The position numbers were made by a program, and so were the translations under genes. A stretch of 64,000 nucleotides of DNA from Actinomyces sp. oral taxon 897 (lineage in GTDB: Bacteria; Actinomycetota; Actinomycetes; Actinomycetales; Actinomycetaceae). The DNA lies in contig NZ_CP027236.1 in NCBI RefSeq assembly GCF_002999235.1, positions 3,180,018-3,244,017 of the forward strand. The letters run 5' to 3'. A model generated the notes under the pieces. It was given only the letters and a program-made list of their open reading frames with translations, did no database searches and was not told the origin of the DNA. Positions 9,286 through 19,648 of this stretch are shown one piece after another. Every line of letters begins with the position of its first letter. The first letter of the stretch is position 1.

Positions 9286-12200
9286 ATGATCGCTTTCCTC
9301 CCGGCCTCCGCCCGCAGACTTGTCTCCGACGCCCTGCTGCCCCTCACGGTGGTTGACGCGGGCCTGTGCGCCCGCGCCGTCGACTACGTCCTCAACGGCA
9401 CGCAGCCCGAGGTCCTGCGGGAGGCCACCACCAAGGGCAGGGACCCCGCCGACTGCCTGGTCCTGGCGACCTCGAACGCCTCCTACACCCACTGGTACGG
9501 CCGGACCTGGCTCAGGTCCCTGCAGGAGGAGGCGGGGATCAGGTGGAAGAGGGGGGACGGCTCGGCGGGCCCGCTCCTGACCCGGCGTGACGCCCTCTAC
9601 CGCGGCAGGAGCGTGCTCCCGGACCAGTGGGTGCGGCTCGGACGCCTCCTGGCCGCCATCCTCCAGGCCGACCCCGTCTACGACCCGCCCGCCCCCCAGC
9701 AGGTACCCGGCTGGCTGGACGCCCTGCTCGCGGACGTCGTGTTCACCGTGGACGCCCGGGACGCCGGCTCCACGCCCGAGTCCTGGGCGCGCAAGGTCAG
9801 CCAGGAGCGGCCGTCCTGGGACGCCGGGCGCCTGGTGACCCTGCTGCGGCAGGCGGGCTGCCAGGAGGACGACGTCCCCGCCGTCGTCCTCCTGGCAGCC
9901 TACTCCGAGTCCACCAGGAAGCCGACCTGGCACCGGAGGCTGTCGGCCGTGGACCTGCCCGGGATCACCAGCTACCTCACCGAGCACGCGCCCGCCCTGC
10001 CCGGCCCGCTCCTGGGCAGCCTGCGCCGCCAGGAGCGCCATAACGTGCTCAGGCGTATGGCGGCCAGCCCACAGTGGGCCGCCGCGGGAGCCCACATGGT
10101 CGCCGCCGTGGCCGTGGGGGACTGCAAGGAGCTGCGTCGGGAGGCCCTTGACCTGCTCAAGGGCCTGGACGCTACGACCAGGGCCGGTGCGCTGGCCCCG
10201 GTCCTGGCCCAGGCCTCGGCGTCACGCTGCCAGGAGTTGGTGGACTTCCTGGACCAGCTCCCCGGCGGCCCCGACCTGCTCACCCGGGTTGCCGAGGAGA
10301 ACCGGAGGCTGGCCGAGCTGGTGGGCGCGACCCGGGCCCGCCACGACACGCTCGACGCCGCGGGAATCGATGAGCCCCTGGACCTGCCCCCGTTCACCCC
10401 CCTGGAGGTAGGGCCGGAGGCCGCACCCGTCAAGGACGAGCTGCGCGCCGCCCTGGAGCAGGTCGCCAGCCGCTCCGACTCACGTCACTCGTGGGTGCGA
10501 GGACAGGTCAGGGAGCTGATGGAGGTCGTGGACGAGACGCTGGACGCGCTGGTGGCCGTCGCCGACGGCAGGCGCCACCAGCCGCCCGCGCTGCTGAGCA
10601 TGTTCAGCGTCCTGTGGTTCATTGAGCACGCCCCGAGCCTGACCTTTGCCCACGCGCTGCGGCTCCGGGCCGTGAAACGCTCCGACCACTGGTACACCGT
10701 CCTGCGCCACTACACGGGGCCGGACACCGACCCGCGGGCCGTGGAGGACCTCGTGGCGCGCCTGGACCTGGATCCTGAGGCCGTCCGGGACCTGTACGAG
10801 GAGGGCCTGCCCTCCCACGTCTTCTACGCCGTTGACGCCAGGACGTCCTGGCCGTGGTACGCCACCCGCCCCGAGCTGCTGCGCGAGCGGCTCGGGGAGG
10901 CCGCCACGGCGCCGCGCGCCCTGGAGATCCTGGCGGCCTTCCCCCGCGTTCCCACCGAGCTGCTGCCCGCGGTCGCCGACGCCGCCGTGGGCCCCTCCAA
11001 GGTGGCCCGCCCGCTGGCCCAGGCGGCGCTGCGCTCCCACCCGCGGGTGCGTGAGCTGGCCGAGCAGGGGCTTGCCGCCAGGACGGTCGCGGTGCGTACC
11101 TCGGCGGCGGCCTGGGTCGGCTCCCTGGCGCGCCCTGAGTCGGTGCCCGCGCTGCGCACGGCCCTGAGCCGGGAGAAGGGGGCGTGGTACCGGCCGCCCT
11201 GCTGGCCGCCCTGGAGGACTGCGGCGCCGACATGACGGAGTTCCTCTCCCCCCAGGCCCTGGGGGCCGAGGCGGCCAAGGGCCTGAGGAGGAAGATCCCC
11301 GCCTCACTGTCCTGGTTCGACCCGCTCTCGCTGCCGTCCGTCCGCTGGAAGGGCGGCGACGCCGTCGACCCCCGCACGCTGTGGTGGTGGGTGGTGCTGG
11401 CCGACAGGTTGAAGAACCCCTCAGGCCGTGGGCCTGTTGACCTCTACCTGTCCCTCTTGGAGCCCGCCGACGCCGCGGTGCTGGCCGCGCACGTGGTCCG
11501 GGCCTGGGTGGTCCAGGACACCGCCCACCCCAGTGCGCAGGACAGCCAGGCGTACGCCCAGACCGCCGGTCGGCAGCGGTACGACCAGGCCCGGCGGTGG
11601 CTCGCCAGCTGCCGTACGACCCCCCGGCTGGCGGACTCCCTGCCCCAGGCCGAGGCCGAGGCCGCCGTCGGCCTGGAGGAGCGTGTCGCCCAGGCCTACG
11701 CGGAGCACCAGCGCACCTACGTGGGCTCGGCGATCGCCGACAAGGGGCTGCTGGCCTTCGCGGTGAGGATGGACGGGGCCGAGCTGGCCGGGCTGGTGCG
11801 CTCCTACATGCGCGACAACCCCGGGCGGCGGGCCCAGTTCGAGATGCTGGTCCGCGCCCTGGCCGCCAACGGGCAGGACGCCGCGCTCCAGGTGCTCCTG
11901 AGCGTCGCCCGCCGTCACAGGATGGCCGGCGTCCAGGCCACCGCCACCGCCCTGGCCCAGGAGGTGGCTGACGAACGGGGCTGGAGTGCCCAGGAGCTGG
12001 CGGACCGTACTGTGCCGACCGCGGGCTTCGGCTCTGACGGGCTGCTGCGACTGTCCTACGGGGAGCGTGAGTTCGTTGGGCGTCTGGGGTCGGATCTTCG
12101 GATTGTGGTCTCTGACGCCTCGGGCAGGCCGGTCAGGTCCCTGCCGGCGCCACGGGTGGATGAGGATCCCGAGGTGGTCAAGGAGGCGCGGAGGCTGCTG

Positions 12201-12941
12201 CGTGTGGCGCGTAAGGACGCCAAGGCGGTCCTGGCCCTCCAGTCGGCCCGGTTGTACGAGGCCATGTGCGCCTCGCGTACCTGGTCCGGCGCCGACTGGC
12301 GGGGGCTGCTGGCTGGTCATCCCCTGGTGGGTCGGCTGGTGACCCGGCTGGTGTGGACCGCCACATCTGGTGAGGGGCTGGTCACATTCCGCCCCACCGG
12401 GGACGGGGCGCTCCTGGGGGTCGACGACGTCGAGGTGTCCCTGGCTGACAACGCGAGCGTGGGCCTGGCCCACGGCACGGCCCTGGAGCCCGCGCTGGTG
12501 GAGGCCTGGCGGGCCCACCTGGCCGACTACCAGGTGGACCCCCTCTTCGACCAGCTGACCGCCACCACGCCCCAGGTCGGCCCGAGGCAGACGGTCCTGG
12601 ACGACCTCCAGGGGCACGTGACCGACACCCTCGCCTTCCGGGGCGCGGCCACCAGGCGCGGCTACCAGCGCGGGGACGTGGACTCGGGCACCTTCCACGA
12701 CTACGTCAAGAGGTTCCCCTCCGCGGACCTGACCGCGGTGCTGGGCTTTACCGGCTCCTGGGTGCCCGAGGAGAGCATGCCGTGCGCCACCACCAGCCTG
12801 TCCTTTACGCGCAGGGGCCAGGACGTCGGGCTCGCCACCGTGCCGCCCGTCCTGCTGGCCGAGTGCTACGCCGACTACCGCGCCGTGGCGGACCTGGGCC
12901 CCTTTGACCCCGACTGGAGGAGGAACGCCAGCCCGTGGTGA
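9286..12941 (+). pseudogene. DUF4132 (MolR/YehI-like) gene 1, interrupted by a one-base frameshift
   Basis: Two frames together encode one DUF4132 protein of about 1,218 residues. Frame A (9286 to about 11180) runs from MIAFLPASARRLV to ALSREKG; frame B (from about 11181 to 12941) resumes with VVPAALLAALEDCGAD. The join aligns with the intact paralogue downstream (EKVASVRAALL there, EKGGVVPAALL here) if one G is added to the five-G run at 11178-11182. As written, frame A ends at 11235 after an unrelated tail. The N-terminal part is helical and HEAT-like. The C-terminal DUF4132 region is intact, with RGWSAQELADRTVPTAGFG and RLSYGEREFVGRL. The start is ATG 9286, chosen by alignment to paralogue 2. 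It could be a true pseudogene, a phase-variable or frameshifted gene, or a sequencing error. Confidence 0.8.
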
Positions 12942-13133
12942 GCGCGGGCCGGCTGCTCACCAGGGCCGGGGGCCGGCGCGGCGGCCACTGAGGCCGTGCG
13001 GGCCGACCGGCTCACCGGGGCCGGGGCTGGTGGCGGGCCCGCCCTGGCGGGGCGGATTCGTGTCGTACCCGGCCGCTACTCTCAGGACATGAGAGCCGCC
13101 CCACAGGGGGGTGGGATGGGAAAGGAGAGTGCC

Positions 13134-16100
13134 GTGACCGGTTTGGCGGCCCGCCAGCTCACCGAGCGTGCCCTTCTGCCGCTCAGGGCGGTCGATACGA
13201 CCCTGCACACCCGCGCCGTCGACTACGTCCTTGACGGCACCGACCCGCAGGTGCCCGCGGACGTCTCGCTGGCGGACACCCGTCTGCTCCTCGCCGACCC
13301 CGGCCGGATCGGGCCGGGGGCGGACCTGGGCGACCAGGAGCGCCGGCGTCTGCACGCGGTCGGCGTGGGCGACCCGAACCGGCTTGACGACCCGGAGGAG
13401 CCCATGGAGTACCCCGTGCGCTCCCTGCGGGCCGTCCTGTACCTGTGGGGGGACCTCGCGCCCGCCCAGTGGGAGCGGTTCGGCCGCCTCCTCGCCGCCC
13501 TCGGAGAGGGACCCAACCGGTGCGCCCCAGGGGTTCCCGACTGGCTGTGCGCCCTGCTCAACGACGTCGTCGTGACCGAGCCGTACGTGGGCTACATGGC
13601 GCCCGCGGGCTACAGGGACGCCAGCGCCCGGCCCCCGGTGTCCGGGCGCTGGAACCCGACGACGGTCGCGGACCTGCTGCAGGCCACCGGCACGGCCCCC
13701 GGGCAGGTCCCCGCCGTCGTGCTCCTCGCCTGGCTCGCCGAGGCCACCGGGGTCTCCGCCTGGTACGACGGTCCCGCACAACGCCTGCCGGGTATTGAGG
13801 ACTACCTGGCCGCCCACGGCGGGCAGGTCCCCGCCAGCACGCTCACCGCACTGTCCGCCCGGGCCAGGACCCACCTGGTCCAGCGCCTGGGGTCCCACCC
13901 GCAGGCCGCCGCGGAGTGCTCCCGCCTGCTGGTGGCCCTGGCGGTGGGCAGCGCCGCCACCGTACGACGCGCGGCGATCACGGCACTGGCCGCCCTGCCC
14001 ACCCAGGTACGCGACCCCGCCCTGGTCGAGGGCCTCGCGACCGCCAGGCCCTCCCGCCTCAAGGAGGTCGTCACCTGGCTCGCCACGGCTCCGGGAGGTG
14101 AGCGGGCCTTGAGGAAGAGCGCCGAGGCCAACCCCGCCGTGGCCCGCCTGGCCGGTGCGCTGACCGGCCCCGGGGACGGGCACGCCCCTGAAAGCGAGTG
14201 GGCCCTCGAGCTGCCCCCCTTCGCCTCCGCCCTGGACGCCCCCTCGGCGGGGCCCGCCAAGGCCGCGCTGCGTGAGCAGATCGACGCCAGGATCGCGCGG
14301 CTGGAGGGCGCCACCGGCTCCTCCTACGAGCGGCGTGCGCTGAAGAAGGTCACTGACGCCGACCTCGAGCGCCTGGTGGCGATCGCCGACGGCGTGAGCG
14401 AGGGTCCCCTGGGCGTTCTCGACGAGTGGATGATCTGGGAGGAGGCGCGTCGGTGCCCCAGGCTGTACCTGCTGCACCTGTGCCAGCTCCAGGCCCGCGC
14501 GGCGCACCCGTCCCCGTGGCGGGTCCTGCGCAGTGACTCCACCTGCAGCGACCCGCGCACCCTCGAGCAGGCCCTGCGCGCGGTCGGCGTGCCCACCGGT
14601 GAGGACTTCACCCGCATGGTGTGGGAGGCGTACGCCCCCGAGCAGGTCTGGGCGTGGGCGGCCACCCACCTTGACCTGGTGCTCGAGCGCCTGCGTGACA
14701 CCTCCCAGGCCGCTGACGCCTTGAGGGCCCTGGCGTTCTTTCCCGGCCTGCCCGAGCAGCTCCTGCCGGTCGTGGCGGACATGGCCGTGGGCGGCTCGGC
14801 GACCAACCGGCTCCTGGCGCAGAAGGTCCTGCGCACCTACCCCGACGTCCGCGAGCTGGCCGAGCGGTCCCTGGGTGGCGCCGCCCCTGTGCGGGAGGCC
14901 GCGGCCCAGTGGCTCGCGGACCTGGGTGACTCGGCGGCGGTGCCCGCGCTGCGCCGGGCCGTCGTCGGGGAGAAGGTGGCCTCCGTGCGGGCCGCGCTCC
15001 TGCACGCGCTGGCGGCCTGCGGCGGTGACACCGACGACCTGCTCTCACCGGCGGCCCTGGGGGCCGAGGCGGCCAAGGGCCTGAGGAGGAAGGTACCTGA
15101 CTCACTGAGCTGGCTCGACCTCGACGCCCTGCCCGCGCTGCGGTGGCGCGACGGGAGCACGGTGGCCCCCGACGTCGTGCGCTGGTGGGTGGTGCTGGCC
15201 GACAGGCTCAAGGATCCCAGCGGTCACGGCCTGTGGGAGCTCTACCTGGACCGGCTCGACGCCGCCGACGCCGCCGCCCTGGGCTCCCACGTCCTGCACG
15301 CCTGGATCGCCCAGGACACCCGGGGTCTGGGTGAGGACGAGTGCCGCTCGCGCGCGCAGGCCGACGGGCGCCGCGAGTACGACGCCGCCCAGCGCTTCCT
15401 GGCCAGGGCGAGCAGGCCGGTGGCCAGGATGAGGAGGCCGGAGCAGCTGGAGAGCGCGCGCCAGGGGGCCGCCGTTCCCCTGGAGGAGCACGTGGAGCGG
15501 GCCCTGCGCTACTACCGGGGGCTGTTTGCGGGCTCGGCCATTGCCGACAAGGGGCTGCTGGCGCTGACCGTGCGCATGGACGGGGCCGAGCTGGCGCAGG
15601 TCGTGCGCGCCTACGAGCGCCAGGCGCAGCGCCCCCAGGGTGAGCACCGCGCCCAGCTTACGGCCCTGCTGACCGCCCTGGCCGCCAACGGCCACCCCAA
15701 GGCCCTGACCGTGCTGCAGGAGGCCACCGGGCACAAGATGCGCGTGGTCCGTCAGGCCGCTGTCGGCCTGGTCGAGCAGGTCGCGCAGTGGCGCGGCTGG
15801 AGTGCCCAGGAGCTGGCGGACCGTACCGTGCCGACCGCGGGCTTCGGCTCTGACGGGGTGCTGCGCCTGTCCTACGGGGAGCGGGAGTTCACGGGGCGTC
15901 TGACCCCTGACCTTCGGATTGTGCTCTCCGACGCCTCAGGTAAGGTCCTCAAGACCCTGCCTGAGGCGCGAGTGAGCGAGGACAGCGTGGTCGTGAACGC
16001 CGCCAAGAAGGAGCTGCGTGCTGCCCGTAAGGAGGCCAAGGCGGTCCTGGGCCTCCAGTCGGCCCGGTTGTACGAGGCCATGTGCGCCTCGCGTACCTGG

Positions 16101-16757
16101 TCCGGCGCCGACTGGCGGGAGCTGTTGGCGGGCCATCCCCTGGTGGGTCGGCTGGTGACCCGGTTGGTGTGGACCGCTACATCTGGTGAGGGGCTGATTA
16201 CATTCCGCCCCACCGGGGACGGGGCGCTCCTGGGGGTCGACGACGTCGAGGTGTCCCTGGCTGACGACGTGAGCGTGCGCCTGGCCCACGGCACGCTCCT
16301 GGGGCCCGGGCTGGTGGAGGCCTGGCGGGCCCACCTGGCCGACTACCAGGTGGACCCCCTGTTCGACCAGCTGACCGCCACCACGCCCCAGGCGGTGCAC
16401 AGCACGGAGCGGATCGATGACCTTCAGGGGCGGCCGACCACGACCTTCACCCTGCGCCAGGGCGCGACCAGGCGCGGCTACCAGCACGGTGAGGCCGTGG
16501 ACGGCCCTTGGTTCATGGACTACACCAAGGACTTCGCCTCCCTTCACCTGAGAGCGGTCATTAGCTTCTCCGGGGCGGAGTTTCTCGAGCAGGAGGCCCC
16601 CTGCACCCTGGGTGACCTGTCCTTCAGCCGCGGACGTCGCCCGGTGCCCCTGGACCAGGTGCCGCCCGTCCTGCTGGCCGAGTGCTACGCCGACTACCGC
16701 GCCGTGGCCGAGGCCGCCCCGGTCCGCCGTCGGGGCCGTGGCAGGACGCGCCCGTGA
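13134..16757 (+). CDS. DUF4132 (MolR/YehI-like) protein, paralogue 2
   Basis: A 1,207-residue intact member of the DUF4132 family, whose biochemical activity is unknown to me. A helical HEAT/armadillo-like N-terminal and middle region (for example LVALAVGSAATVRRAAITAL) is followed by the DUF4132 core: GLRRKVPDSLSWLDLDALPA, then GWSAQELADRTVPTAGFGSD, and a beta-rich C-terminus ending LDQVPPVLLAECYADYRAV. The start is GTG 13134, seven bases after AAAGGAG. ATG 13116 and ATG 13089 are in frame upstream, the latter six bases after a TACTCT -10-like element. The stop overlaps the start of paralogue 3 (GTGA at 16754). The C-terminal ~400 residues are very close to paralogue 1 at nucleotide level, suggesting recent duplication or gene conversion. 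Confidence 0.8.
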   Translation: MTGLAARQLTERALLPLRAVDTTLHTRAVDYVLDGTDPQVPADVSLADTRLLLADPGRIGPGADLGDQERRRLHAVGVGDPNRLDDPEEPMEYPVRSLRAVLYLWGDLAPAQWERFGRLLAALGEGPNRCAPGVPDWLCALLNDVVVTEPYVGYMAPAGYRDASARPPVSGRWNPTTVADLLQATGTAPGQVPAVVLLAWLAEATGVSAWYDGPAQRLPGIEDYLAAHGGQVPASTLTALSARARTHLVQRLGSHPQAAAECSRLLVALAVGSAATVRRAAITALAALPTQVRDPALVEGLATARPSRLKEVVTWLATAPGGERALRKSAEANPAVARLAGALTGPGDGHAPESEWALELPPFASALDAPSAGPAKAALREQIDARIARLEGATGSSYERRALKKVTDADLERLVAIADGVSEGPLGVLDEWMIWEEARRCPRLYLLHLCQLQARAAHPSPWRVLRSDSTCSDPRTLEQALRAVGVPTGEDFTRMVWEAYAPEQVWAWAATHLDLVLERLRDTSQAADALRALAFFPGLPEQLLPVVADMAVGGSATNRLLAQKVLRTYPDVRELAERSLGGAAPVREAAAQWLADLGDSAAVPALRRAVVGEKVASVRAALLHALAACGGDTDDLLSPAALGAEAAKGLRRKVPDSLSWLDLDALPALRWRDGSTVAPDVVRWWVVLADRLKDPSGHGLWELYLDRLDAADAAALGSHVLHAWIAQDTRGLGEDECRSRAQADGRREYDAAQRFLARASRPVARMRRPEQLESARQGAAVPLEEHVERALRYYRGLFAGSAIADKGLLALTVRMDGAELAQVVRAYERQAQRPQGEHRAQLTALLTALAANGHPKALTVLQEATGHKMRVVRQAAVGLVEQVAQWRGWSAQELADRTVPTAGFGSDGVLRLSYGEREFTGRLTPDLRIVLSDASGKVLKTLPEARVSEDSVVVNAAKKELRAARKEAKAVLGLQSARLYEAMCASRTWSGADWRELLAGHPLVGRLVTRLVWTATSGEGLITFRPTGDGALLGVDDVEVSLADDVSVRLAHGTLLGPGLVEAWRAHLADYQVDPLFDQLTATTPQAVHSTERIDDLQGRPTTTFTLRQGATRRGYQHGEAVDGPWFMDYTKDFASLHLRAVISFSGAEFLEQEAPCTLGDLSFSRGRRPVPLDQVPPVLLAECYADYRAVAEAAPVRRRGRGRTRP

Positions 16758-19648
16758 ACCCGCTGCCCCGGGCGAGTGACCGGATGACGCGGGCCCTGGG
16801 GGCCCTGACCGGCCTGGACGACAGGCTCCAGGCGGTGGTCGGCTACCTGACGGACCCGCTCGGCTCGCCCGTGCCCGCCGTCGAGGACAGGCTCAGGCTC
16901 GTCCGCGCCGTCCACGACGCCCTGCCGACCACCCCCGACCTGGTCCTGGTCCTGACCTCGCTCAGCACTGACCGGGCGCAGGCGGTGCGCCGTGCCGCGG
17001 TCCAGGCCCTTGAGGACACCGATCTCGCCCTGGGGCAGGGGTCAGCTGCCGAGGCCCAGCCCGCCGCGGGCCGCCAGGGGCTGGCCGCTCTGGAGTCTCA
17101 GGGGCTGGGTGCCGCGCTCCGGGTGGCACCGCTCACCCGGGCCGCCGAGGCGCTGACCCACCTCCTGCGGCGTGAGGGCGGGCAGGAGGTCCTCACCCAC
17201 CTGGGGGCCGAGCGCCCTGACCTCATGGCCCTGGCCGACGAGCTGCGCGGCCGTGAGCGCGCCCTGGCCGTGGTTCCTGAGGGGGCGCCGGTCCCTCTCC
17301 CGCCCGTGGCACCCCTGCCCGGGCCGGGCGCGGCACCGGAGGCGAGTGCGGAACCGGCGGCCAGCGCGGCACCGGCGGCCGACGAGCTGCGACGCGCCCT
17401 GGGGTGGGGGCCGGGCGCCACCGGCACCACCGACGAGCCCGGCACCCCAGGGAAGGCGGCCCGGCAGGTGGGTGACGCCGACCTGGACGCCTTCGTGGCC
17501 GTCGCCGAGGGGCGTGCCGACCAGCTGCCCGCCTCGGTGCTGGCCCTGGGCGCCTGGTGGGTCGCCCACCAGGTCCCGAGCCTGGGCCTGACCCACCTCA
17601 CGCGCCTGTTCCTGGCCTGGGGCGAGCGCCTGGAGTGGAGCCTGCTGGCATCCCGCCTGACCTGGGACACCGACCCGCGGGCCGTCCAGGACGCCCTGGA
17701 ACGCGGCGGCCTGCCACCGTCCCAGGCGCAGGAGGTGGTCACCAGCTGGGTCCTGTACGACGCCGGGCCCGAGGCCACCTGGCCGTGGATCCTCCAGAAC
17801 CCCGACCTGGCCCTAAGGGCCCTGGGGGAGGACTGGTTCTCGGCCAGGGCGGTGCTGCGGGCGCTCACCTACGCCCCCTCCCTGCCCACCGTGCTCCTGC
17901 CCGCCCTGGCGCAGGCGGCCGTAGGACGCTCCGAGGGCAACCGTGCCCTCGCCCAGAGGCTGCTCGCCCGCACTCCCGCGGCCGCCGAGCTCGCCCTCCA
18001 GGCCCTGGGCAGCCCGCAGGCCGCTACGCGCAGGGCCGGTGCCGCCTGGCTGGCCGACCTGGGACTACCTGGGGGCACGGAACGCCTGCGCGCCGCCTGG
18101 GCCGCTGAGGGGGACCAGCTCGTACGCGGTGACATCCTGCGCGCCCTGGTGGCCTACGGCGACGACGTCACCGACATTGTGGCACCCGAGGCCCTGGCGG
18201 TGCCCGCGCGACGGCCCCGCGTGCCGGTGGCGCTGGCCTGGTTCCCCTTCGAGACCCTGCCGGCCGTGCGCCTGACCGACGGCACCGCCCTGGACGCCGA
18301 CGCCGTGCGACGCTGGGTCCTCCTGGCCCACGGCCTGAAGGACCCCGACGGGCGCGGCACGGTCGCCGCCTACCTCAGCCTGCTCGACCCCCGCTCCGCC
18401 CGCGAGCTGAGCGCCGTCGTCGTGGAGTCCTGGATCGCCCGCAACCGCGAGCTGGGCAAGGGGGAGAGCCTGAGGACCAAGGGTCTGCTCGCCTTCGCCG
18501 TCGGGATGGACGGCGCCCGGCTCGCCGCCGACGCCAGGTCGGCTCTGCGCCGCAACGCCGCCTGGCGGGTCGAGTCCGAGACGGTGCTGACCGCCGTCGC
18601 CGCCAACCGGGCGCCCGAGGCCCTCCAGGTGGTGCTCGCCGCGGCCGCGGGCCACCGGCTGCCCCGGGTGCGGGACGCAGCCCGGTCGCTGGCCGAGGCC
18701 GCCGCCGCCGAGCGCGGCTGGAGCCCCGCGGAGCTCGGCGACCGCACCGTCCCGACCGTCGGCTTCTCCGACGACGGCCTGCTGCACCTGTCCTACGGGG
18801 ACCGCGAGTTCCTCGGGCGCCTGACCCCCGGACTGACCGTGAGCCTGAGCGACGCCGACGGGCGGCCCCGCAAGACCCTGCCGCCGCCCCGTAAGAGCGA
18901 GGATCCCGAGGTCGTGGCCGAGGCCAGGGCGCGCCTGGCCGCGGCGCGCAAGGAGCTGCGCGCCGTCCTGGACACCCAGCGGCGTCGGCTGTACGAGGCC
19001 ATGTGCGCCGGACGGACCTGGCCGCTGGCCCGGTGGCGCGAGCTGCTGGCCACCCACCCGCTTCTCAGGCACCTGGTCGTCCGCCTGGTGTGGACCGCTT
19101 CCGGCGAGGGGCTGGTCACATTCCGGCCCACCGAGGACGGGGTGCTCCTGGGGGTCGACGACGCGGGCGTCGAGCTGGCTGACGACGTGGGCGTGCGCCT
19201 GGCCCACGGCACGCTCCTGGGGCCCGGGCAGGTGGAGGCCTGGCGGGCCCACCTGGCCGACTACCAGGTGGACCCCCTGTTCGACCAGTTCTCGGCCCCC
19301 GCCGTCGACGTCGACGCCGGTCAGACGACCATCCAGGACGGTGCCGGACGGCGTGTTGTGGCGCGTGACCTGCGGCGGGCGGCGCAGGCCCGTGGCTATG
19401 AGCGCGCCTCGACCAGGTACCGTTACCGGGAGCTCACCAAGGACTTCCCGGACCTGGGCCTGCGCAGCGTCATTGACCTCGACGGTGCTGATGCCTGGGA
19501 CGAGGGACAGACCACGACCACCGGCGCCCTGACCCTGCGTCGCGCAGGCCGCCCGGTGCCCCTGGACCAGGTGCCGCCCGTCCTGCTGGCCGAGTGCTAC
19601 GCCGACTACCGCGCCGTAGTAGGAACCGCCCCTTCCCCCCTTCCGTGA
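16754..19648 (+). CDS. DUF4132 (MolR/YehI-like) protein, paralogue 3, short form
   Basis: A 964-residue DUF4132 protein coupled to paralogue 2 by a GTGA overlap. It lacks roughly the first 230 residues present in paralogues 1 and 2. It also lacks most of the internal segment between the 'DPSGHGLWELYLD'-like helix pair and the 'KGLLA' motif. HEAT-like repeats (for example AVRRAAVQALEDTD) and the DUF4132 core (ERGWSPAELGDRTVPTVGF, then HLSYGDREFLGRL) are kept. An Ala/Pro-rich linker sits near residues 190-230. The final ~50 bases of coding sequence match the other two paralogues almost base for base. The stop codon TGA (19646-19648) lies inside the first unit of the 22-bp repeat cluster. Confidence 0.8.
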   Translation: MNPLPRASDRMTRALGALTGLDDRLQAVVGYLTDPLGSPVPAVEDRLRLVRAVHDALPTTPDLVLVLTSLSTDRAQAVRRAAVQALEDTDLALGQGSAAEAQPAAGRQGLAALESQGLGAALRVAPLTRAAEALTHLLRREGGQEVLTHLGAERPDLMALADELRGRERALAVVPEGAPVPLPPVAPLPGPGAAPEASAEPAASAAPAADELRRALGWGPGATGTTDEPGTPGKAARQVGDADLDAFVAVAEGRADQLPASVLALGAWWVAHQVPSLGLTHLTRLFLAWGERLEWSLLASRLTWDTDPRAVQDALERGGLPPSQAQEVVTSWVLYDAGPEATWPWILQNPDLALRALGEDWFSARAVLRALTYAPSLPTVLLPALAQAAVGRSEGNRALAQRLLARTPAAAELALQALGSPQAATRRAGAAWLADLGLPGGTERLRAAWAAEGDQLVRGDILRALVAYGDDVTDIVAPEALAVPARRPRVPVALAWFPFETLPAVRLTDGTALDADAVRRWVLLAHGLKDPDGRGTVAAYLSLLDPRSARELSAVVVESWIARNRELGKGESLRTKGLLAFAVGMDGARLAADARSALRRNAAWRVESETVLTAVAANRAPEALQVVLAAAAGHRLPRVRDAARSLAEAAAAERGWSPAELGDRTVPTVGFSDDGLLHLSYGDREFLGRLTPGLTVSLSDADGRPRKTLPPPRKSEDPEVVAEARARLAAARKELRAVLDTQRRRLYEAMCAGRTWPLARWRELLATHPLLRHLVVRLVWTASGEGLVTFRPTEDGVLLGVDDAGVELADDVGVRLAHGTLLGPGQVEAWRAHLADYQVDPLFDQFSAPAVDVDAGQTTIQDGAGRRVVARDLRRAAQARGYERASTRYRYRELTKDFPDLGLRSVIDLDGADAWDEGQTTTTGALTLRRAGRPVPLDQVPPVLLAECYADYRAVVGTAPSPLP

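Noticed and set aside
11184..12941. The second half of DUF4132 gene 1 as an independent gene starting at GTG 11184
   Set aside because: No ribosome site is present, and the start falls in the middle of a helix pair that is continuous in the paralogue. A one-base deletion explains both halves.
13089..13133. ATG 13089 or ATG 13116 as the start of DUF4132 paralogue 2
   Set aside because: A TACTCT hexamer makes leaderless initiation at 13089 possible. GTG 13134 has a strong AAAGGAG site and matches the N-terminal length of paralogue 1 better, so it was preferred without excluding the others.
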